From JBBQZU01 sp041749535 (GTDB lineage Bacteria > Bacteroidota > Bacteroidia > Flavobacteriales_D > Cryomorphaceae), in assembly GCA_041749535.1 (NCBI GenBank), contig JBGTBE010000088.1, positions 1 through 64,000 of the forward strand: a stretch of DNA of 64,000 bases, given 5' to 3'. The notes beneath the pieces are model-generated. The model was not told where the DNA came from, did no database searches, and saw nothing but the letters and a program-made list of their open reading frames with translations. Shown here one piece after another: positions 36,690-44,867 of this stretch (positions are counted from its first letter, which is position 1; each line of letters begins with the position of its first letter). Made by a program: the position numbers and the translations under genes.

Positions 36690-36905
36690 ATGCCCGGTAG
36701 CGAAATTTCCACAAGTAGTTTGAGTCCACGTGAAATTGAAGTCATGGAACTATTGGGCAAAGGCTACCGCAGTGTTCATATAGCCACCTTGCTACAAATA
36801 AGTCCTAAAACGGTGAGCGCTCACTGCGCAAGCATGCGCTATAAGCTTCGGATAGACAGTATAAATGGACTCATTCATTTTGCGATAGCCCAACAAAATC
36901 TATGA
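36690..36905 (+). CDS. Stand-alone LuxR/GerE-type HTH protein
   Basis: A 71-residue protein consisting almost wholly of a GerE helix-turn-helix: LSPREIEVMELLGKGYRSVHIATLLQISPKTVSAHCASMRYKLRI. No receiver or ligand domain is present and the upstream gap has room for none. It overlaps the next gene by 4 bp (ATGA), so it is co-translated with an exported protein. It could be an autonomous regulator (as GerE itself is) or a dimer partner of the upstream NarL-type regulator. The ATG at 36690 lies 14 residues before the HTH core. Confidence 0.8.
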   Translation: MPGSEISTSSLSPREIEVMELLGKGYRSVHIATLLQISPKTVSAHCASMRYKLRIDSINGLIHFAIAQQNL

Positions 36906-38047
36906 GAAACCTTCTTATCCTTTTCTTCCTTGTTATTTCCATTGTTGACCTGTGCGCACAAGGAAATCTCCAATACACCCGGCACGATATAAACAGCGAT
37001 GCCCGTTTTAGATTCTCTGATATAGCACGCCTTCCCGAAACGCATAAATACTATGTAACGCCGAGTGGAAATAATCCTGCTTACCTCATCAACGGCGATA
37101 CCTACGCCATAGAAAGCACGCAAGACGTGGGCACCTACCCACTTGGCGCACGAACCACGCTCTCTCGAACCGGGAAGTACGTGATGATTCAATCGCTCAC
37201 CTACCTTGAGTACAAGTTGAAAAATCGAGAAACTTACCTGGTGGTGGTTGATCCCCTCAGCGGGAAAATCTTACTGAATCTTTCCAAAGTCAACGATGCC
37301 TGCTTTCATCCGAATGAAGAAGAAGTTTGGTACCTCAGCGATGGAATGGTTCGATCGGTTTCATTGGCAACCCGAAAGGACATAGAGGTCTTTAAATTTC
37401 CAGGTGCAACAAACTGCCTGGCCCTTTCGCCCGATGGGAAATACCTTGCCCTATCGCACAAGCCAACAAAGGAATTTCTCGATTCGTATGTAACCAGGAA
37501 AGGGCAAAAGAATAATTACAAGATCTACGAGAAATTCCGTCAGTGCATTTCTGTATTCAACACATCAGATCTGTCCTTGGCGCATTTGGCCAGCGAAATG
37601 GTGGATATACCATACGTGTTGGAGTACAGCCCAAAAGGTGATTTTCTGCTTTGCTATTCGCAACCACACGACAAACTTACATCTACAACGACCGCTGGAA
37701 ATACCGATTACATTTCAAAAATAGATGCTGCCACAGGCATTGTGCTCAACGAGGGGTTTGTGTCAAACAGCCTGTACGAGCCCGACTTAGAATTTAGCAA
37801 CAGCCATGATTACCTGGCCATTGTAACAATTAATCGCACCAAGCTTCCCGAAGTATGGGTTTGCGATTTCGGCTCAGCTGGCATTGTGGCGCGATTTGAA
37901 TGTGGTAAAAACACCCTTGGCGAAGCAATGAAAAATGAGCTCAAAGCCGATGCTAGCCGTGTGGGCGTAGCCTTCACCGCCGACGATAGAAACATGCTCA
38001 TTACTTACGGATCAATTTTACTCAACTGGACCATTCCTTATGAATAA
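36902..38047 (+). CDS. Exported protein, probable beta-propeller
   Basis: A 381-residue protein with a signal peptide (LLILFFLVISIVDLCAQ). Repeated blades with patterns such as TNCLALSPDGKYLALSHK and YSPKGDFLLCYSQ suggest a WD40/TolB-like propeller. No catalytic motif. It overlaps the HTH gene upstream by 4 bp and the next gene by 8 bp, so it belongs to a tightly coupled run. I do not recognise a named family. Confidence 0.6.
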   Translation: MRNLLILFFLVISIVDLCAQGNLQYTRHDINSDARFRFSDIARLPETHKYYVTPSGNNPAYLINGDTYAIESTQDVGTYPLGARTTLSRTGKYVMIQSLTYLEYKLKNRETYLVVVDPLSGKILLNLSKVNDACFHPNEEEVWYLSDGMVRSVSLATRKDIEVFKFPGATNCLALSPDGKYLALSHKPTKEFLDSYVTRKGQKNNYKIYEKFRQCISVFNTSDLSLAHLASEMVDIPYVLEYSPKGDFLLCYSQPHDKLTSTTTAGNTDYISKIDAATGIVLNEGFVSNSLYEPDLEFSNSHDYLAIVTINRTKLPEVWVCDFGSAGIVARFECGKNTLGEAMKNELKADASRVGVAFTADDRNMLITYGSILLNWTIPYE

Positions 38048-38417
38048 ACTCATGAAACTTAGCCTCCCAGCATTTTTAGCAACCCTGTTCTTCGGAGCTT
38101 CAGCATCGGCTCAGCGCCCGGTACTCGACTCCCGAGAAGAAGTGACGGCCCGTGCCATCGCTCAGCTAGACAGCCTCATGAAGGAAGAAAAATTCCTTAC
38201 AATGCTCGCAAAAGAAGAGGTACATGGCGATTACGTCTACCAAATTGGGGTAGGCGATAAAGGCCAAATCAATTCCATGAGGGCCATCAGCCGATCTGAG
38301 AATGCGAGCATTGATGGACAAAACTACCTCAACAATTTGGTTAAAGTCTACAAGTTCGACTTCAGGTTACCGAAGGGAAACTTCTACAAGTTTGAGTACA
38401 CCTTTCGCACACCTTGA
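38040..38417 (+). CDS. Small exported protein of unknown function
   Basis: A 125-residue protein with a clear signal peptide (LMKLSLPAFLATLFFGASASA) and a mature part of about 100 residues with no family I recognise (RAIAQLDSLMKEEKFLTML, VYKFDFRLPKGNFYKFEYTF). It begins 8 bp inside the preceding gene and ends with an aromatic strand. Probably periplasmic; it lacks a T9SS tail. Confidence 0.65.
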   Translation: MNKLMKLSLPAFLATLFFGASASAQRPVLDSREEVTARAIAQLDSLMKEEKFLTMLAKEEVHGDYVYQIGVGDKGQINSMRAISRSENASIDGQNYLNNLVKVYKFDFRLPKGNFYKFEYTFRTP

Positions 38418-38476
38418 TCAAAGCCCCAAACTTTCAAACTTCAAAAAAAATCTAACACCCACAAATACAAAACAAA

Positions 38477-40132
38477 ATGAACAAATTACTTTTCCTGATA
38501 CCCGCCATATCCTTCTCATTGGTCGCAAACGCACAAGATGACATGCCCGAAGTTTGGACTACAAAATTCGACCATCAGATAGACTGGTACGCCACCGATG
38601 ATTATGACAACAGCGGCTACGGCATGGTAGCTTCAGATAAAGATATATCCGTGTATGAAACGAAGAATGGCAAATTGATTTGGACCAAAGCTTTTAAAGA
38701 TTTGGCGCCCAAAATGAGAAAAATTGATGACGTAATGGTCATAGAAGGATCACAAAAAATCTTTCTTCTCGACCTAAAAGTTGGGAGCGAGCAAGTGGCT
38801 GTGGTAGACTTACTGACGGGCAAACTCGATTGGGATTCTGATAAATACAAAATCAAGAGCCGAGATATGATCACTTACATTTCGGAAGAGAAAGCCTTTC
38901 TCCTTACCTTCAAGGATGTGAACATACTTGTAGATGGCCTTACTGGCGAAGAGCGATGGAGTACCCAAAAATTTAAGGGTAAAGTTGGGACCTACATTTA
39001 TGACAATGGCATGCTTACTACAGTAAATTTTGTCCCTGAAGAATTGCTTGCTCTGCTTGTCGGATTTAAAAATCAGATTGCTAAAATCAATATGAAAACT
39101 GGTGAGATTGTTTGGGAAAATACCTATGTGGGTCGTGCAGATCGCAAAATAATTTCCAAGGAGTTTTTATATGATCTCAACATAGTGGATGGTAAGGTAG
39201 TGCTGGAACTCGATGGGTTACAGATTTACGATTACAAAACAGGCGCACAGCTATGGAGCGCGGCCTTCGCTTACGAAAGAGCACTCAGTAAGCCAATAAA
39301 TGCCAGCAAATTTGGCGTGTATGGCGGCGTATCAAAACCCGTATTTACCGATTCGCATGTATATGTAATCGATATGTCGGGAAAGAGCAATCAATACATC
39401 AAAAAGTACGACAAACAAACTGGTAAACTCATATGGACCTCACAGGAAATAGCTGGTGGTGCCAAAGTAATGCCCAATCTCTATGTGGTGGACGACAAGG
39501 TAATTGTGCAAATAGGTGGAATTGTGGAAGTGCAAGGTGTATTTAAGGAAACTGTGACCAATAGCGCCGGGCAATCTTCGAGGGTCGATGTATCCAAAGT
39601 ATACGACGAATCGGTAAAACCTTATGGGGTTCAGGCGTTTAATGATGCTGATGGAAGATTGGTTTGGGACTCAGAGCGCTTTAAAAAAGGCATTACCAAC
39701 ATGTACCGAGAAGGCGAAGACAATATGATTGTTTCTTCTGGAAAGGCCCTGTACAGCATGAAAATTAAAGATGGAGAAGTGAATTACGAAGTAGATGCTA
39801 AAAATGGCGGAGTAGGCAACGTAATGATGATTTTGGACAACAACAACAATGTGGTAACAATTGGTGAAAAAGGCGTTTCGACCTTCAATTCTGAAACAGG
39901 AGAGCTCGTAGCCGCCAACAAATACAAGAGAGCTACCTTGCGCGAATACACTGGAAATATTCTAATTCTCGAAACCCCTGTGCAGGACATTGCCGCCTTC
40001 GACGTAGCCGATAATTGTAAATATTGGAAATACAATGCCCGCAAAGAATCCTCGAGCAGCCTCACGAACGATGGTACCTATGTGTATGTAATGGAAAAGA
40101 AATCGGTAACCAAACTTAAGACGAGGCCTTAA
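38477..40132 (+). CDS. Exported PQQ-like beta-propeller protein
   Basis: A 551-residue exported protein. After the signal peptide (LLFLIPAISFSLVANAQ) come repeated blades of the PQQ/BamB type, each with a D-x-x-TG(K/E)-x-x-W core (TGKLDWDSDKY, TGEERWSTQKF, TGEIVWENTY, TGKLIWTSQE). No PQQ-dehydrogenase catalytic residues are evident, so a binding or scaffold role is more likely. It is 59 bp after the small exported protein and ends at a strong terminator, so it is probably the last gene of the run that starts with the HTH gene. Confidence 0.8.
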   Translation: MNKLLFLIPAISFSLVANAQDDMPEVWTTKFDHQIDWYATDDYDNSGYGMVASDKDISVYETKNGKLIWTKAFKDLAPKMRKIDDVMVIEGSQKIFLLDLKVGSEQVAVVDLLTGKLDWDSDKYKIKSRDMITYISEEKAFLLTFKDVNILVDGLTGEERWSTQKFKGKVGTYIYDNGMLTTVNFVPEELLALLVGFKNQIAKINMKTGEIVWENTYVGRADRKIISKEFLYDLNIVDGKVVLELDGLQIYDYKTGAQLWSAAFAYERALSKPINASKFGVYGGVSKPVFTDSHVYVIDMSGKSNQYIKKYDKQTGKLIWTSQEIAGGAKVMPNLYVVDDKVIVQIGGIVEVQGVFKETVTNSAGQSSRVDVSKVYDESVKPYGVQAFNDADGRLVWDSERFKKGITNMYREGEDNMIVSSGKALYSMKIKDGEVNYEVDAKNGGVGNVMMILDNNNNVVTIGEKGVSTFNSETGELVAANKYKRATLREYTGNILILETPVQDIAAFDVADNCKYWKYNARKESSSSLTNDGTYVYVMEKKSVTKLKTRP

Positions 40133-40160
40133 AACCTGGCAACAACCGAAAACCAAAACA

Positions 40161-40187
40161 ACCGTCCATCTTTGGGCGGTTTTTTTG
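40161..40187 (+). terminator. Terminator after the propeller cluster
   Basis: Stem ACCGTCC (40161-40167)/GGGCGGT (40174-40180) with one G-T pair, followed by eight T residues. It is 29 bp beyond the propeller gene stop. Confidence 0.9.
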
Positions 40188-40280
40188 TTTATTACCGTCA
40201 GGGCATGTTCAATTGTATAGAAAAAGTTGTACTTTATTCTAGCCCAATCTCTGCGCATTAAGCACTATCATTGCATCACC

Positions 40281-41549
40281 ATGCCTTCCAAAAATCCCTA
40301 CGAAGCTTTACAATACCCCGAGTTTCGGACATTTTTGGTTCTCCGCTTTGCCGTAGTCTTTGCATGGACTATGCAGTTTGTTGTTATCGAATGGGAGATT
40401 TACCGACTTACCAAAGATCCCTGGTCGCTCGGATTAATTGGGCTCATGGAAGTTATTCCCGCACTTTCACTCGCTCTTTTTGCCGGGCATTTTGTAGATC
40501 AATTGGAAAAACGGAAGTTGCTCTTCCTATGTCTATTTGGTTTTTTAACAATCAGCACCGGCCTTTTCCTGCTCACCTGGCCGGTCTTCACTGATACGCT
40601 TGAAACCACTACGGTCGTGCGCAGTATTTATGGGTTGGTATTTTTAGGCGGGGCCGTTCGTGCTTTTATGAGCCCCACTATATTTTCACTTTTTTCATTG
40701 GTCATTCCCAAGAAATCGTATCCCAATGGAGCGACGTGGAGCAGTGGGGTTTGGCAGTTGGGCGCCATGCTCGGTCCGGCAGTGGGTGGTCTCGCTATTG
40801 GAATGGCGGGGGTACATTGGAGCATGTTGTTAATTGTTTTCATAGCTCTTCTGGCCTCATTCTTTCTGTCGCGGATACCCCCAAAGCCCATTCTGAATAC
40901 AGCGATCGGAGAACCCATACTGCAAAGTTTGAAACAAGGAATTCAGTTTGTATTTCGAACCAAGGTGGTATTAGGTGCCATTACCCTCGATATGTTTGCA
41001 GTGCTCTTCGGTGGGGCTGTGGCACTATTGCCAATTTTCGCACAGGATATTCTAAAAGTTGGTTCGGTTGGTTTTGGATTTTTAAGAGCCGCGCCGGCTG
41101 TGGGCGCCCTGCTTACTATGCTTGCGGTGGCCTATTTCCCACTCAATAGCCGCGCTGGCTGGAAACTCTTAGGTGCCATTTTTGGATTTGGTGTGTGCAT
41201 TATCGTTTTCGGATTGTCCACCATATTTTGGGTTTCCTTAATTGCGCTTTTTTTCAGCGGTGTGCTCGATGGTATAAGTGTGGTGATACGCCAAACCATA
41301 CTCCAACTCAAAACCCCCGATCATATGCGCGGAAGGGTGGCCTCAGTCAATTCTATGTTTGTAGGATCATCCAACGAACTTGGTGCTTTCGAAAGTGGAC
41401 TCACCGCAAAGCTATTTGGCACCGTGCAAGCAGTGGTAATGGGAGGTGTGCTGACGGTGCTTACTGTGGTCGGAACAGGGATACTGGTACCAAAGCTGAG
41501 AAGGTTGGATCTGACGAAGGATCTGAACGAAGAAAATTCTCAGGATTGA
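40281..41549 (+). CDS. MFS transporter (EntS/MFS_3-like exporter)
   Basis: A 422-residue inner-membrane protein with twelve predicted helices. ATG at 40281 (MPSKNPYEALQYPEFRTFL) fits the usual cytoplasmic start; the longer frame adds 18 unlikely residues. Conserved pieces include GHFVDQLEKRKLL (loop 2-3 motif A position), FMSPTIFSLFSLVIPKKSYPNGATW and KTPDHMRGRVASVNSMFVGSSNELGAFESGL. The last two are typical of the MFS_3/enterobactin-exporter branch. Substrate not predictable. It stands alone between two terminator-bounded regions. Confidence 0.88.
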   Translation: MPSKNPYEALQYPEFRTFLVLRFAVVFAWTMQFVVIEWEIYRLTKDPWSLGLIGLMEVIPALSLALFAGHFVDQLEKRKLLFLCLFGFLTISTGLFLLTWPVFTDTLETTTVVRSIYGLVFLGGAVRAFMSPTIFSLFSLVIPKKSYPNGATWSSGVWQLGAMLGPAVGGLAIGMAGVHWSMLLIVFIALLASFFLSRIPPKPILNTAIGEPILQSLKQGIQFVFRTKVVLGAITLDMFAVLFGGAVALLPIFAQDILKVGSVGFGFLRAAPAVGALLTMLAVAYFPLNSRAGWKLLGAIFGFGVCIIVFGLSTIFWVSLIALFFSGVLDGISVVIRQTILQLKTPDHMRGRVASVNSMFVGSSNELGAFESGLTAKLFGTVQAVVMGGVLTVLTVVGTGILVPKLRRLDLTKDLNEENSQD

Positions 41550-41751
41550 TTCGCGCAGTGCACAAGTATTAATCAAAGAAATTCAGGAGCCAATTATTTT
41601 TCTTCCCGCTATGGCCTACGTATATCGGCAGAGCTAAGCCCAAAGGGATTCAGCGAAATTCTAAAAGCACATGTAGCACATCTATCCCACCCACCGAAAC
41701 TTTTCAATTTCTTTTCAGAAATTCTTCTTCGGGCTGCAGGTGGCCAGGCCT

Positions 41752-42168
41752 TTAAACCTTAAACACGCTTTTAAGGTCCTTGAAAGTTTTAAACTCAATG
41801 GCGTTTCCGTCAGGGTCTTGAATGAACATGGTTTTCTGCTCACCAACCTCCCCAGGAAAGGCTACATGCGGCTCTACCAAAAAATTAATCCTGAGCTTGC
41901 GCAGCTTGTCCTCCATGGTGTGCCAGGTATCCCATTCCAGGACTACACCGAAATGATTCGCAGGTATGTGGCTGCTTGGGTTGTAGTAGTTTCTCGGTTT
42001 CTGAACCTTGCCAGAAACTTTGTGAATACTCATTTGGTGGCCAAAGAAATCAAAATCAACCCAGGCATTTGATTCTCGGCCCTTGGTGCAGTCGAGTAGG
42101 TCGCCATAAAAGGCCTTTGCCCGGTCTATATTTCCAGTGGCAAAAGCAATATGAAACATTCCTTTCAT
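41752..42168 (-). CDS. VOC (glyoxalase/bleomycin resistance) family protein
   Basis: A 138-residue single-copy VOC fold. Possible metal ligands are His6 in FHIAFATGN, the His in NHFGVVLEW and Glu in QDPDGNAIEFK. Substrate unknown; members include glyoxalases, dioxygenases and antibiotic-binding proteins. Monocistronic by context, convergent with the MFS gene. The 200-bp gap 41550-41751 shows nothing notable. Confidence 0.85.
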   Translation of the reverse strand: MKGMFHIAFATGNIDRAKAFYGDLLDCTKGRESNAWVDFDFFGHQMSIHKVSGKVQKPRNYYNPSSHIPANHFGVVLEWDTWHTMEDKLRKLRINFLVEPHVAFPGEVGEQKTMFIQDPDGNAIEFKTFKDLKSVFKV

Positions 42169-42322
42169 AAATTCTGATTGTAGGTGGTTACCGTTGCAGT
42201 CCCATTCGAGTGCTGCCGGGTGTCAAATAAAAGCAATTAGATGATTCAGTCATAGGTCGAAGGCATAATTTCATCAACGCCATTGTATAACGAACAAAAA
42301 GGTGTTTGGGTTAAGCGCAAAC

Positions 42323-42354
42323 AAAAAGGCCATCATTCCAGTGAATGATGGCCT
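42323..42354 (-). terminator. Terminator of the small basic/acidic gene pair
   Basis: A perfect 12-bp stem AGGCCATCATTC/GAATGATGGCCT (42327-42338, 42343-42354) with a CAGT loop, followed on the minus strand by five T residues. It is 28 bp past the small basic gene. The rest of the 213-bp gap up to the VOC gene is featureless. Confidence 0.9.
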
Positions 42355-42382
42355 ATAAAGTCTTTTATTTCTCTTGAATTTT

Positions 42383-42532
42383 TTAGTATTCTTCGTCAAA
42401 GCGCAAGTCCTGAGGTCTGAAACGCTTGGTCGGAGCAAGGTTCTTCAATCCTTTCTTTTTCTGGATTTCGAAAGCCTCGTCACCCCAAGCGGTATTGTCT
42501 CTTTTGGTCCGCTTTTCGTGTTGCTTCTTCAT
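42383..42532 (-). CDS. Small basic protein (49 aa), unknown function
   Basis: A 49-residue open frame: MKKQHEKRTKRDNTAWGDEA at the start, then a Lys-rich stretch (QKKKGLKNLAPTKRFRP) and an acidic end (FDEEY). Support comes from the ATG, its place 11 bp after a clear gene on the same strand, and the strong terminator 28 bp after its stop. The N-terminus is strongly basic and looks nucleic-acid- or ribosome-binding, but no family is recognised. Confidence 0.65.
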   Translation of the reverse strand: MKKQHEKRTKRDNTAWGDEAFEIQKKKGLKNLAPTKRFRPQDLRFDEEY

Positions 42533-42543
42533 GTGAAACTTAT

Positions 42544-42861
42544 TTAATCATCATCTTCTTCGGCAGAGTCTTCCATCTCTACATCTACGGAACCACTGTC
42601 GGATTCGGCTTCGAAACCGAAACCATCGTCACTTCCGCTGTCAGATTCCATATACTCATTAATGTGCTCATCAAGTTTGCGATCAAGCTTGATGAGGTAT
42701 ACGATGTTGTCTGTTCTGACTTCGAGTGCTTTTACAAATTCGCCTTTTGCATTGACAAAAGTAATGAGCTGGCTTTCATCATAGCCCATGGGATATTGCT
42801 CATTAATCAAGGCCATAACTTCAGGCGAAATCGATTTGAAGTCTTTGATTACCCTTTGCAT
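42544..42861 (-). CDS. Small protein with acidic tail (often labelled 'DNA primase' in Flavobacteria)
   Basis: A 105-residue protein: a compact N-terminal part (ISPEVMALINEQYPMGYDES, FVNAKGEFVKALEVRTDNIVYLIKL) and a C-terminal tail of about 35 residues made mostly of Asp, Glu, Ser and Gly ending EEDDD. As far as I recall, similar Bacteroidetes proteins carry the automatic name DNA primase; nothing in the sequence supports a primase. First gene of a pair with the basic 49-residue protein; the opposite charges suggest they may interact (inference). Confidence 0.75.
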   Translation of the reverse strand: MQRVIKDFKSISPEVMALINEQYPMGYDESQLITFVNAKGEFVKALEVRTDNIVYLIKLDRKLDEHINEYMESDSGSDDGFGFEAESDSGSVDVEMEDSAEEDDD

Positions 42862-43021
42862 TAGAGGTGAGTTAAGAGATTTTGTTTTAATAAGTGTAGT
42901 TTGTTAGGTGGTAAAAACCGCGGCCAAATTAACAGCATTTTTTGAAGTACAAAGCGCACGGAATCTTTTTCAGACGAGTAATAAATTGCTCGTGTTACGG
43001 AGTAAATATATAAAAGGTTGT

Positions 43022-44002
43022 TTACCACTTCAAAAGCCAGGCAAAAATAAGTGGTGCCACAATGGTGGCGTCACTCTCTATTACATATTTCGGGGTATTG
43101 ATATCAAGCTTTCCCCAGGTAATTTTTTCGTTGGGAACTGCACCGGAATACGAGCCGTAACTGGTTGTAGAATCTGATATCTGGCAGAAGAAGGTCCAGA
43201 AAGGAATCTCTTCCATCTCCATATCCTGGTAGAGCATAGGCACCACACAAATTGGAAAATCGCCCGCAATACCCCCTCCTATCTGGAAAAAGCCTACGCC
43301 TTTGCCACCTGAATTTTTCACGTACCAGTCGGCAAGCCACACCATATACTCAATGCCACTTTTGGTGGTGCTCGCTTTCAATTCACCCTTGATGCAATAG
43401 GAAGCAAATATATTTCCCATGGTGCTGTCTTCCCAGCCGGGCACGATGATGGGCAGATTTTTTTCCGCGGCAGCGAGCATCCATGAGTTCTTAGGGTCTA
43501 TCTCATAGTACTCCTTCAAATCGCCGGAGAGCAACATCTTGTACATAAATTCATGGGGGAAGTAACGCTCCCCTGAATCTTCAGCACCCTTCCATTGTTT
43601 GTATATTTTGCTTTGAAGCCTCCGAAAGGCTTCTTCTTCCGGAATACAGGTATCGGTAACCCTGTTGAGCCCTCGCTCGAGCAAATCCCACTCCTGTTGA
43701 GGGGTGAGGTCGCGGTAGTTGGGCACCCTTTCATAATGGTTGTGCGCCACAAGGTTCATAATGTCTTCTTCGAGATTGGCACCTGTGCAGGAAATGATCT
43801 GCACCTTGTCCTGCCTGATCATTTCAGCCAGGCTTCGGCCAAGCTCTGCAGTACTCATGGCTCCGGCAAGGGTAATCATCATCTTGCCATTTTCCAGCAA
43901 GTGTTGCTCGTAGCCTTTGGCAGCATCCACGAGGGCAGCTGCATTGAAGTGCTTGTAATGGTCTTCGATAAAGTTAGAAATGGGTCCTCGATTGCTCATC
44001 AT
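43022..44002 (-). CDS. Deoxyhypusine synthase family protein
   Basis: A 326-residue enzyme of the deoxyhypusine/homospermidine synthase family. ATG at 44002 gives MMSNRGPISNFIEDHYKHFN, the usual bacterial start; the longer frame reaches further into the upstream gene. NAD-binding ISCTGANLEEDIMNLVAHNHYERVP is present. The active-site Lys is kept in SGAVPNEKITWGKL, equivalent to Lys329 of the human enzyme in the SGARPDEAVSWGKI context. Bacteria have no eIF5A, so such members probably transfer an aminobutyl group to a small amine or another acceptor. Last gene of the polyamine operon; overlaps the ureohydrolase gene by 29 bp. Confidence 0.87.
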   Translation of the reverse strand: MMSNRGPISNFIEDHYKHFNAAALVDAAKGYEQHLLENGKMMITLAGAMSTAELGRSLAEMIRQDKVQIISCTGANLEEDIMNLVAHNHYERVPNYRDLTPQQEWDLLERGLNRVTDTCIPEEEAFRRLQSKIYKQWKGAEDSGERYFPHEFMYKMLLSGDLKEYYEIDPKNSWMLAAAEKNLPIIVPGWEDSTMGNIFASYCIKGELKASTTKSGIEYMVWLADWYVKNSGGKGVGFFQIGGGIAGDFPICVVPMLYQDMEMEEIPFWTFFCQISDSTTSYGSYSGAVPNEKITWGKLDINTPKYVIESDATIVAPLIFAWLLKW

Positions 44003-44867
44003 GTTTGCTTCTTTTTTTGAATATGTAGCTAAGCGTTTTGTAGTAGAGTTTTGATGCGGTAAATGCACTGACCCTGTCGGTAGTGGCTGGTGCCAACCCT
44101 ACGATGTCAAATCCTACAATATTTCGTCTTTTATTCACTCTGCGAATAAATTTCAATGTTTCGTACCAGTGCATCCCGCCCGGCTCCGGTGTTGCTGAGC
44201 CCGGCAATACGGATGGATCGAACACGTCAAGATCGATGCTTAAATAAACATCACGGGTCATTCGCTCAATCGCCTCATCCATCCATTGTGGATTCTTGAC
44301 TGTTTCATGGGCAAAGAAAACATTTTCGCGCTTCATGGCAGCTTTCTCGCCCATGCTCATACTGCGTATGCCTACCTGAATGAGTTGGGCATCGCGGTTG
44401 GCCTCCTGCATGGCTCCTGCATGTAGACCAGCATTTCCTTCCCTGGGTTGCCCAAGGTCGGCATGTGCATTGAGTTGAAGCACGGTGAGTTTTTCATATT
44501 TTTCCAGAAATGCGCGTATTACGCCTATGCTTGTACTTTGGGCTCCACCGATTGCGGTAAAAAACTTGCCTTCATCAATATACTTCTTTACAGTGCCGTA
44601 TATTGCTTCCACCATCGCTTCAGCTGTCGTACTTTCCGCAATAGCGGGTGCCAAATAAATACCCTGACGGTATACCTCAGTATCCGTGTCGATATCGTAA
44701 AGCTCCATGTGAAGGGCAGCATCCAGAAATGCTTCCAGCCCTTTGACCGTGCCTTTCCCCCGGGTGCTTGTGCCATCGTAATGCACAGGAACCAGAATTA
44801 TTTTTGCGGTAGCCTTGCGGGCAAATTCATCAGGTATCCCGGCAAAATTATTCGGATACGCTTCCAT
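43974..44867 (-). CDS. Agmatinase/arginase-family protein with altered metal ligands
   Basis: A 297-residue ureohydrolase fold protein, similar throughout to Bacteroidetes agmatinases (PVHYDGTSTRGKG, IQVGIRSMSMGEKAA, GSATPEPGGMHWYETL, NIVGFDIVGLAP). Three metal-site motifs are changed or kept as follows: GGxHS reads GGAQS (metal-A His replaced by Gln), DAHxD reads NAHAD (bridging Asp replaced by Asn), while SIDLDVFDPS is intact. The segment around the second His is also unusual (PREGNAGLHAG). Loss of two of six ligands makes normal Mn2+-dependent urea release doubtful. The frame is long and intact, so it is not a decayed gene. It overlaps speA by 20 bp upstream and the deoxyhypusine synthase gene downstream. 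Confidence 0.8.
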   Translation of the reverse strand: MEAYPNNFAGIPDEFARKATAKIILVPVHYDGTSTRGKGTVKGLEAFLDAALHMELYDIDTDTEVYRQGIYLAPAIAESTTAEAMVEAIYGTVKKYIDEGKFFTAIGGAQSTSIGVIRAFLEKYEKLTVLQLNAHADLGQPREGNAGLHAGAMQEANRDAQLIQVGIRSMSMGEKAAMKRENVFFAHETVKNPQWMDEAIERMTRDVYLSIDLDVFDPSVLPGSATPEPGGMHWYETLKFIRRVNKRRNIVGFDIVGLAPATTDRVSAFTASKLYYKTLSYIFKKRSKHDEQSRTHF

